Shown: positions 27,116 to 33,349 of the stretch, piece after piece
How the letters are laid out: every line of letters starts with the position of its first letter
Position numbering within the stretch: the first letter of the stretch is position 1
Assembly: GCF_007176755.1 (NCBI RefSeq)
Contig: NZ_BJTV01000003.1
Location: 310,001-374,000, forward strand
DNA from: Streptomyces sp. 1-11
GTDB lineage: Bacteria; Actinomycetota; Actinomycetes; Streptomycetales; Streptomycetaceae
Reading direction: 5' to 3'
DNA: 64,000 nt
Program-made: the position numbers and the translations under genes
The notes under the pieces: generated by a model
Databases searched by the model: none
What the model was told of the DNA's origin: nothing
Seen by the model: the letters and a program-made list of their open reading frames with translations, nothing else

Positions 27116-27921
27116 GGTTCCAGGCCCAGCACGCGGTCCTTCAGGGCCGGGAACTGCTCACGGGTGACCGCCACCTTCGCGGGGTCGAACTCCACCGTGA
27201 GGACCTCCTCGCCGGCGCCCGCCTCGGCGAGCACCTCGCCCCACGGATCGACCACGATCGAGTGGCCCGCCTGCGGGACCCCGGCGTGCGTCCCGGCCGT
27301 GCCGCAGGCGAGCACGAACGCCTGGTTCTCCACCGCCCGCGCCCTGGCCAGCAGCGTCCAGTGCGCCCGCCGCCGCTCGGGCCAGCCGGCCGGGATCACC
27401 AGCGTCTCGGCGCCCGCGTCGACCAGGGTGCGGAACAGTTCGGGGAAGCGGAGGTCGTAACAGGTGGCGACGCCGAGGGTGGTGCCGGGCAGAGGCACCG
27501 TCACCGCGTCCCGTCCGGCGCTCATCAGCACGGCCTCGCCCTTGTCGAAGCCGAAGCGGTGGATCTTGCGGTAGGCCGCGACGAGGTCACCGGAAGGCGA
27601 GAAGACCAGAGACGTGTTGTAGAGGGCGCCGTCCGCCGCGGCGGAGCCGCCGCCGGACGCGGCCCGCTCCGGGATCGAACCGGCGTGCAGCCACACGCCG
27701 GCGTCGCTCGCCGCCTTGGCCATCACCTCGAACGTCGGTCCTTCGAGCGGTTCGGCCTCCGTGCCGAACTCCGCGTAGGCGAATGCGCCGGTGGTCCACA
27801 GCTCGGGCAGGACCACGAGGTCGGAGCCGGCCTGCTCCCGGACCAGAGCGGCCGCCCGCCGCCTTCGGGAGGCCACCGATTCGCCCTCGTCCACGGCGAT
27901 CTGGATCAGCGAGGCGCGCAC
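27103..27921 (-). CDS. Carbon-nitrogen hydrolase (nitrilase superfamily)
   Basis: This 272-residue enzyme hydrolyses or transfers an amide carbon-nitrogen bond. The catalytic triad is E40 (VVLPELW), K119 (YRKIHRFGF) and C154 (VATCYDLRFPEL). The pattern fits the omega-amidase/carbamoylase-like branch, but the substrate is not clear. GTG 27919-27921 is chosen because homology starts directly after it; the open frame further upstream crosses a GC-rich stem-loop and the neighbouring promoter. It is divergent from the mycothiol-dependent enzyme. Confidence 0.87.
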   Translation of the reverse strand: MRASLIQIAVDEGESVASRRRRAAALVREQAGSDLVVLPELWTTGAFAYAEFGTEAEPLEGPTFEVMAKAASDAGVWLHAGSIPERAASGGGSAAADGALYNTSLVFSPSGDLVAAYRKIHRFGFDKGEAVLMSAGRDAVTVPLPGTTLGVATCYDLRFPELFRTLVDAGAETLVIPAGWPERRRAHWTLLARARAVENQAFVLACGTAGTHAGVPQAGHSIVVDPWGEVLAEAGAGEEVLTVEFDPAKVAVTREQFPALKDRVLGLEPPRR

Positions 27922-28016
27922 ACTACCACCGTCCTGGCATTCGAGTCGTCCATACAGGCCTACGATCGTCACACGAAAGCACTGCCGGGGTGCCTCGCAG
28001 CAGCGTAACTTGGGGT

Positions 28017-28049
28017 TCCCCCGCTCGAGCGCAGTCGAGAGCCGGGGGA
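28017..28049. repeat. Imperfect stem-loop element between divergent genes
   Basis: TCCCCCGCTCGA (28017-28028) pairs with TCGAG...GGGGGA (28035-28049) with a 3-base bulge. The sequence resembles a GC-rich palindromic element I associate with intergenic regions of Streptomyces, but copy number cannot be judged from this window. Confidence 0.4.
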
Positions 28050-28138
28050 GCGCCACGACACCCGCCGAGTGCAGCCACCGTCCGCCGGCAACGCCGCCAC
28101 AACCTGCCCGTGTACCGACCGCCGAGGGGTCCCGTTCC

Positions 28139-28963
28139 GTGAGTCTGCATCCCACCCTCCAGCCCTACGCCGACGCCTGGACCCACTCCATCGAAGCGAT
28201 ATCCGAGCTGGTGCAGCCGCTCCCGGAGGCCGAGTGGAACCGGCGGACCCCGTGCCCGGGCTGGTCCGTGCGCGACGTGGTCTCGCACGTCATCGGCCTG
28301 GACTGCGAGATGCTCGGGGACCCGCGGCCCATCCACACCCTGCCCCGCGACCTGTTCCACGTCACCAACGAGCACCAGCGCTACATGGAGATGCAGGTCG
28401 ACGTCCGCCGCCACCACACGGCGCCGGAGATGACGGCGGAGCTGGAGTACACCGTCATCCGCAGGAACCGCCAGCTGCGCAACGAGTCCCGCGACCCCGG
28501 CACCACGGTGCGCGGCCCGATGGGCCGCGAGATCACCCTCGAACAGGCGATGCGCAACAGGGCCTTCGACGTGTGGGTGCACGAGCAGGACCTGCGCGCG
28601 GCCCTCGCCCGCCCCGGCAACCTCGACTCGCCGGGCGCGCACGTCGCCCGCGACGTGCTGCTGGAGGCGCTGCCCAAAATCGTCGCGAAGGACGCGAACG
28701 CGCCGCGCAGCTCCGCGATCGTCTTCGACGTGCACGGGCCCGTCGAGTTCCTGCGCACGATCCGGGTCGACATCCAGGGCCGCGGCACCCTGGAGACCGC
28801 GCCCGCCCTCGGTCCGGCGGCCACCCTCACCCTCGACTGGGAGACCTACGTCCGGCTCTCCTGCGGCCGGGTGACCCCGGAGGCGGTGGCGGACCGGGTG
28901 AAGACGGAGGGCGAGCCCGAACTGACGTCGGCGATCCTGCGAAACCTCAAGGTGACGCCGTAA
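28139..28963 (+). CDS. Maleylpyruvate isomerase-like mycothiol-dependent enzyme
   Basis: The 274-residue protein has the DinB-like metal-binding bundle of mycothiol-dependent enzymes. The N-terminal RTPCPGWSVRDVVSHVIGLD carries the first metal histidine, and a second site is in AFDVWVHEQDLRAA. A C-terminal SCP2-like domain (about 175-270) contains TLTLDWETYVRLSCGR. Such proteins use mycothiol, the actinobacterial thiol, for isomerisation, conjugation or detoxification. The substrate is unknown. GTG 28139 follows GAGGGG by 9 nt. Confidence 0.85.
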   Translation: MSLHPTLQPYADAWTHSIEAISELVQPLPEAEWNRRTPCPGWSVRDVVSHVIGLDCEMLGDPRPIHTLPRDLFHVTNEHQRYMEMQVDVRRHHTAPEMTAELEYTVIRRNRQLRNESRDPGTTVRGPMGREITLEQAMRNRAFDVWVHEQDLRAALARPGNLDSPGAHVARDVLLEALPKIVAKDANAPRSSAIVFDVHGPVEFLRTIRVDIQGRGTLETAPALGPAATLTLDWETYVRLSCGRVTPEAVADRVKTEGEPELTSAILRNLKVTP

Positions 28964-29065
28964 CGGAACGGCCCGGGCACGACGCCTTCGGGGGCACGGG
29001 GCGGCTTCGGCGGCTCGGCGCGTGGGGTGGACGGATATTCCGGTGACCGGCGCCGTCCGGCTCAC

Positions 29066-29078
29066 TAGCGTGCTCGTA
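29066..29078 (+). promoter_or_regulatory. Possible leaderless promoter of the methyltransferase gene
   Basis: TAGCGT at 29066-29071 ends 6 nt before ATG 29078, and no ribosome-binding site is present. TGACCG at 29044-29049 is a weak -35 at 16 bp spacing. Confidence 0.4.
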
Positions 29079-29833
29079 TGACCGACGATGGCCCTCCGCG
29101 GCTCACCCGCCTCTCCTTCCACGGCCCCCTCTCCGACGCCCGGGCGACGGCGCTGGTCCGGCGGCTGGCCGCGGCGCGGCCCCGGACCGTCCTGGACATT
29201 GGCTGCGGCTGGGGGGAACTGCTGCTCCGGGTGCTGGAGGCGGTGCCCGGGGCCCGCGGGACCGGCGTCGACGTCAACGGCGAGGGCCTGGCCCGCGGGC
29301 GGCGCGCCGCCGGGCCGCGCGGCCTGGCGGACCGCGTGGAGTTCGCCGAGGAGTCCGCGCTGGGCACCCGGCGCGGACCCGCCGACCTGGTGCTGTGCCT
29401 GGGCGCGAGCCAGGCGCTGAGCACGGCCGCGTCGCCGACCGCCGAGGCGCTGCACGAGCTGCGGCGGCTGGTGGCCGACGACGGGCGGGTGCTGCTCGGC
29501 GAGGGCTTCTGGGAGCGCCCCCCGGCCCCGCACGAGCTGGCCCGGATGTGGCCGGAGGCGTCCGCCGCGGACCACTGCGACCTGGGCGCCCTGCTCGACC
29601 TCGCCGTCGCGGCCGGCTTCCGGCCCGAGTGGACGGAGACCGCGAGCCGGGACGAGTGGGAGGCGTTCGAGTCCGGGTACCAGGCGGACGCCGAGGTGTG
29701 GCTCGCCGCCCACCCGCGTCATCCCTCGGCCGCGGCGGTACGCGACCGCCTGGACCGGCACCGGGCCCAGTGGATGGCCTACCGGGGCGTCCTCGGCCTC
29801 GCCTACCTCACACTGGTGCCGGTCGCCCGCTGA
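29078..29833 (+). CDS. SAM-dependent methyltransferase (class I)
   Basis: The 251-residue protein shows the Rossmann-like SAM fold: motif I VLDIGCGWGELL (about residue 40), the acidic end of beta-2 in TGVDVNGEGL, and motif IV DLVLCLGAS. The active-site part (GEGFWERPP, HELARMWPEA) resembles the small-molecule methyltransferases common in actinobacteria. The substrate is unknown. The end of the gene (LVPVAR, stop) is part of a direct duplication. Confidence 0.85.
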   Translation: MTDDGPPRLTRLSFHGPLSDARATALVRRLAAARPRTVLDIGCGWGELLLRVLEAVPGARGTGVDVNGEGLARGRRAAGPRGLADRVEFAEESALGTRRGPADLVLCLGASQALSTAASPTAEALHELRRLVADDGRVLLGEGFWERPPAPHELARMWPEASAADHCDLGALLDLAVAAGFRPEWTETASRDEWEAFESGYQADAEVWLAAHPRHPSAAAVRDRLDRHRAQWMAYRGVLGLAYLTLVPVAR

Positions 29834-29897
29834 CGCGCTCCCGGGCACGCCGGGCGTCACGCTGGTGCCGGTCGCCCCCTGACGCGCTCCCGGGCAC
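29813..29897 (+). repeat. Duplicated tail of the methyltransferase gene
   Basis: A 36-bp sequence at 29813-29848, covering the last codons and the stop codon, recurs with one mismatch at 29862-29897. The period is 49 bp. The second copy is non-coding. Confidence 0.85.
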
Positions 29898-29979
29898 ACG
29901 GGCCCGCGCGGGACGCGTCCGCCGGCCCCGCACGCCGGGGCGGACGGCGACGGCCGCCCCGTACACCCGGGCGCGCGGT

Positions 29980-31275
29980 TCACGCGGGTACGTGGACCGT
30001 TTCCACCCGGCTCGCCACCAGGCGTTCCCGCTCCCGGCGGGCGGCCCGGCCGCGCAGGCGGAGGATCTGGCTGACCCCGAGTGCCTGCAGGACGAACACC
30101 GCGCAGAAGGCCACGGTGTAGTCGTCGCCGGTCGCGTCGAGCAGCACACCGATCGCGAACAGCGTCGTCATGGAGGCGATGAAACCGCCCATGTTGGTGA
30201 TGCCGGAGGCGGTGCCCTGTCGCTCGGGCGGGTTGGCCGGGCGGGCGAAGTCGAAGCCGAGCATCGAGGCGGGGCCGCAGGCGCCGAGCACCGCGCACAG
30301 CACCACCAGCAGCCACATCGGCGCGTGCTCGGCCGGGTAGGCGAGCGTCACCGCCCACATCAGCGCCGTCGCGGCCACCGTGCCGAGCGCCAGCGGCAGC
30401 CGGGCCGCGTGGTGCCGGGCCACGACCTGGCCGTAGACCAGGCCGATCACCATGTTGGACAGCACGACCAGGGTGAGCAGCTCACCGGCCGTGGCGCGGC
30501 TCAGGCCCTGCGCCTGGACCAGGAACGGCAGGCCCCACAGCAGCAGGAAGACCATCGCCGGGAACTGGGTGGTGAAGTGCACCCACAGACCCAGCCGGGT
30601 ACCGGGCTCCCGCCAGGCCGCCGCGATCTGCCGGCGGACGTAGACCGCGCCCTGGTGCGGGGACGGCGCGGGCTCGTGCCCCTCGGGGTGGTCCTTCAGG
30701 AACAGCAGCGTCAGGACGAGCACGACCGCGCCGGCCAGCGCGCTGCCGGCGAACGCGGCGGTCCAGCCGATGCCGTGCAGCAGCCGGGCGATGACCAGGG
30801 TCGAGACCAGGTTCCCGGCCATGCCCACCAGGCCCGCGAGCTGGGCGACCAGCGGCCCGCGCCGGGCGGGGAACCAGCGGGTGCCCAGGCGCAGCACGCT
30901 GATGAAGGTCAGCGCGTCGCCGCAGCCGAGCAGCGCGCGCGAGGCCAGCGCCGTGCCGTAGGAGGGCGAGAAGGCGAAACCGAGCTGGCCCAGCGTGAAC
31001 AGCACGGCGCCGAGGCTCAGCACCTTCTTGGTGCCGAGCCGGTCGACGAGCAGGCCGACTGGTATCTGCATGCCCGCGTAGACCAGGAGCTGGAGGATCG
31101 AGAAGGTCGACAGCGCCGAGGCGCCCACGTGGAAGCGCTCGACCGCGTCCAGGCCGGCCACGCCCAGGGAGGTGCGGAAGATGACGGCGACGAAGTAGAC
31201 CGAGACGCCGATCGACCACACCCCGACGGCGCGGCGGCCGCCCGGGGGGTCACCCGGCAGGGTGGCGCCGCTCAT
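29980..31275 (-). CDS. Major facilitator superfamily transporter
   Basis: This 431-residue transporter has 12 predicted membrane helices. The A-motif-like VDRLGTKKVL lies between helices 2 and 3, and FARPANPPERQGTASG is near helix 10. The layout fits the anion/cation or sugar-acid symporter groups, and the substrate is unknown. Its start overlaps the end of the GntR regulator by 4 bp, so both belong to one operon and the regulator probably responds to the transported compound. Confidence 0.88.
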   Translation of the reverse strand: MSGATLPGDPPGGRRAVGVWSIGVSVYFVAVIFRTSLGVAGLDAVERFHVGASALSTFSILQLLVYAGMQIPVGLLVDRLGTKKVLSLGAVLFTLGQLGFAFSPSYGTALASRALLGCGDALTFISVLRLGTRWFPARRGPLVAQLAGLVGMAGNLVSTLVIARLLHGIGWTAAFAGSALAGAVVLVLTLLFLKDHPEGHEPAPSPHQGAVYVRRQIAAAWREPGTRLGLWVHFTTQFPAMVFLLLWGLPFLVQAQGLSRATAGELLTLVVLSNMVIGLVYGQVVARHHAARLPLALGTVAATALMWAVTLAYPAEHAPMWLLVVLCAVLGACGPASMLGFDFARPANPPERQGTASGITNMGGFIASMTTLFAIGVLLDATGDDYTVAFCAVFVLQALGVSQILRLRGRAARRERERLVASRVETVHVPA

Positions 31276-31922
31276 CGCACCTCACCCCGCGCGAGGTGGG
31301 AGAACCAGCTCACGTGCCGGTGCACGACCCCGACGGCCGCCTCCGCGTCACCGGAGCGCAGGGCCTCAAGGATCTCCTCGTGCTCGGCGAGCGTCTTGGC
31401 GATCCGGTCCGGGTGCGACTGCATGACGGCGACGCCCATCCGGAGCTGGCGGTCGCGCAGCTGGTCGTAGAGCCGCGACAGGATCTCGTTGCCGCCGCTG
31501 CGCACGATCTCGGCGTGGAAGCAGCGGTCGGTCACCGCGGCGGCGGCGAAGTCGCCGGCGGCGGCCTGCTCCTTCTGCCGCTCCAGCAGCTCCGCGAGCC
31601 GCTCCACCAGGCCCGGCGGGGCGGGCACGGCCTTGCGCGCCGCGTGCTCCTCCACCAGCAGCCGGGTCTCGACCACGTCGGCGATCTCCTGCGCCGACAC
31701 CGGCAGCACCAGCGCGCCCTTCTTCGGGTAGAGCCTGATCAGGCCCTCCATCTCCAGCCGGAGCAGCGCCTCCCGGACGGGTGTGCGCGAGACGCCGACG
31801 GCATCGGCCAGCTCGCCCTCGGTGAGCAGCGTCCCGCCCTCGTAACGGCGGTCGAGCACTCCTTGTTTGACGTGGGTGTAGACGCGGTCGGCGGCGGGTG
31901 GTTGCTTCACGGGCGTGGCCAT
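31272..31922 (-). CDS. GntR-family regulator (FadR/FCD type)
   Basis: The 216-residue regulator has a winged helix (about 10-75, ELADAVGVSRTPVREALLRLE) and an FCD effector domain (about 85-210). The domain has the expected metal-site residues in DRCFHAEIV and HEEILEAL. FCD regulators respond to organic acids or sugar acids. ATG 31922 gives MATPVKQPP; an ATG at 31952 would add 10 residues lacking homology. It is probably an autoregulated repressor of the downstream MFS gene. Confidence 0.86.
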   Translation of the reverse strand: MATPVKQPPAADRVYTHVKQGVLDRRYEGGTLLTEGELADAVGVSRTPVREALLRLEMEGLIRLYPKKGALVLPVSAQEIADVVETRLLVEEHAARKAVPAPPGLVERLAELLERQKEQAAAGDFAAAAVTDRCFHAEIVRSGGNEILSRLYDQLRDRQLRMGVAVMQSHPDRIAKTLAEHEEILEALRSGDAEAAVGVVHRHVSWFSHLARGEVR

Positions 31923-32110
31923 GTCCACAGGATAGATACAACACGTACGCATGAGGGTCCGCGTCCATCATGCGGACGTGACGCACATCGCCCCCAGCGC
32001 CCGCACAACCATCTGTGCTACTTACGTGTCACACTCGTGCGGCCCCACTCGCTCGCCACCTCAACTCGGCCGCATACCAGGGGCATTCCAGACAATCGGG
32101 GTACTTCACT

Positions 32111-33016
32111 TTGATTACCGGCATCAAGGGCACCCGCCGTTTCCGCCGAGCAACCGCCGTCGCCGTGACGTCCGGCGCGCTGCTCGCGACCGGGGCTCTC
32201 ACCGCGGCACCCGCGCAGGCCGTCACCACGCCCTCGATCGTGGCCAAGGGCGGCTACGTGATGAACAACGCCAACGCCAAGACGCTGTACACCAAGGCAG
32301 CGGACACCAAGCGTTCCACCGGCTCCACCACCAAGATCATGACCGCCAAGGTCGTGCTCGCCCAGTCGAACCTCAATCTGGACGCCAAGGTGACGATCCA
32401 GAAGGCGTACAGCGACTACGTCGTGGCGAACAACGCCTCCCAGGCGCACCTGATCGTCGGCGACAAGGTCACCGTCCGCCAGCTGCTGTACGGACTGATG
32501 CTGCCGTCCGGCTGCGACGCCGCCTACGCGCTCGCGGACAAGTTCGGCACCGGCACGACGCGGGCCAAGCGCGTGGCGTCGTTCATCTCCAAGATGAACT
32601 CCACCGCCCGGAGCCTCGGCATGACGAACACGCACTTCGACTCGTTCGACGGCATCGGCAACGGCTCCAACTACTCGACGCCGCGGGACCTGACCAAGCT
32701 GGCCAGCAACGCGCTGAAGAGCTCCACGTTCCGCACGGTCGTCAAGACCAAGCACTACACGGCCAAGACGATCACCAAGACCGGCAGCACCCGCACGATG
32801 AAGACGTGGGACAACACCAACGGTCTGCTCAGCAGCTACAGCGGCACCATCGGTGTGAAGACCGGCTCCGGCCCGGAGGCCAAGTACTGCCTGGTCTTCG
32901 CCGCGACCCGGAACGGCAAGACGGTCGTCGGCACCGTCCTCGCCTCCACCTCCATCACCCAGCGCGAGTCGGACGCGAAGAAGCTGCTCAACTACGGCTT
33001 CGCCAAGCTCGGCTGA
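32111..33016 (+). CDS. dacA: Secreted D-alanyl-D-alanine carboxypeptidase
   Basis: This 301-residue low-molecular-weight penicillin-binding protein trims D-Ala from peptidoglycan stem peptides outside the membrane. A signal peptide (1-37, cut after APAQA) precedes the S11 domain. SxxK is S72TTK75, the second motif is SGC (133-135, in place of SGN) and the third is KTG (250-252). There is no C-terminal membrane anchor. TTG 32111 is proposed as start because CGGGG lies 9 nt upstream and the signal peptide follows at once; a GTG at 32015 gives an implausible extension. A strong terminator follows. Confidence 0.9.
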   Translation: MITGIKGTRRFRRATAVAVTSGALLATGALTAAPAQAVTTPSIVAKGGYVMNNANAKTLYTKAADTKRSTGSTTKIMTAKVVLAQSNLNLDAKVTIQKAYSDYVVANNASQAHLIVGDKVTVRQLLYGLMLPSGCDAAYALADKFGTGTTRAKRVASFISKMNSTARSLGMTNTHFDSFDGIGNGSNYSTPRDLTKLASNALKSSTFRTVVKTKHYTAKTITKTGSTRTMKTWDNTNGLLSSYSGTIGVKTGSGPEAKYCLVFAATRNGKTVVGTVLASTSITQRESDAKKLLNYGFAKLG

Positions 33017-33034
33017 CGGCCGCACCGGCCACCG

Positions 33035-33066
33035 GGGCCCGTCGCACCCAGTGCGGCGGGCCCTTT
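33035..33066 (+). terminator. dacA terminator with T-run
   Basis: A 13-bp stem (33035-33047 with 33051-33063, one G-U) is followed by TTT. It separates dacA transcription from the tRNA-like locus downstream. Confidence 0.82.
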
Positions 33067-33160
33067 CACGTCCGGTACCGGGCCCGGCGAACGCGTCCCC
33101 GACGGCATGTCAGGGAGTGTGACCCTCACCGGGTGTGCCCGGCGGGGCACCGAAAACCCT

Positions 33161-33190
33161 TTGTGGCGGCGGCTCTAGGTCGCCTACTTT
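33161..33190 (+). promoter_or_regulatory. Promoter of the tandem tRNA-like locus
   Basis: TTGTGG (33161-33166) and TACTTT (33185-33190) are 18 bp apart. A start about 7 nt further on would fall at 33197-33198, directly at the 5' end of the first tRNA-like element. The dacA terminator lies upstream, so the locus appears to be its own transcription unit. Confidence 0.55.
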
Positions 33191-33198
33191 CGCCTCAT

Positions 33199-33273
33199 CG
33201 ACGTGTAGCTCAGCAGGAGAGCACCGGGCTTTTCACCCGGAGGGCGCGGGGGCGGAACCCGCCACGTCGGCCA
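33199..33273 (+). ncRNA. tRNA-like RNA element 1 (anticodon-like UUU, encoded CCA)
   Basis: A full cloverleaf can be drawn. The acceptor stem CGACGTG/CACGTCG is 7 bp, followed by T8 A9 and the D stem GCTC/GAGC. Its 7-nt loop AGCAGGA contains A14, G15, G18G19 and A21. The anticodon stem CCGGG/CCCGG has loop CTTTTCA (T33, triplet TTT), and the 5-nt variable loop ends in C48. The T stem is GCGGG/CCCGC, and the end is G73 plus an encoded CCA. The T-loop is GGCGGAA rather than TTCGANT, so T54, T55 and A58 are missing. It is thus not a standard elongator tRNA. Base 37 is C, also unusual. It is followed after one T by a second copy. Confidence 0.75.
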
Positions 33274-33274
33274 T

Positions 33275-33347
33275 CGACGTGTAGCTCAGCGAGCAGAGCA
33301 CCGGGCTCGGGACCCGGAGGGCGCGGGGGCGGAACCCGCCACGTCGG
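33275..33347 (+). ncRNA. tRNA-like RNA element 2 (anticodon-like CGG), abutting the next start codon
   Basis: It has the same acceptor, D, anticodon and T stems as element 1, with identical variable loop and T-loop (GGCGGAA). The anticodon loop is CTCGGGA, which matches the loop of tRNA-Pro(CGG) including G37. With C1-G72 it shows several known proline identity features, although base 73 is G. The D-loop is AGCGAGCA and lacks G18G19. The end reads G-CTA instead of GCCA, and that final A is the first base of the ATG at 33350. The differences between copies are concentrated in the D-loop, anticodon loop and 3' end. Confidence 0.72.
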
Positions 33348-33349
33348 CT

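Noticed and set aside
29813..29897. att-type direct repeats flanking an insertion
   Set aside because: Only 13 bp separate the 36-bp copies, and the repeat is simply the tail of the methyltransferase gene.
33199..33347. Two ordinary tRNA genes (Lys and Pro)
   Set aside because: Both lack T54, T55 and A58, copy 2 lacks G18G19 and has no CCA, base 37 of copy 1 is C, and the two bodies are otherwise identical. Real tRNAs for different amino acids would not share all stems.
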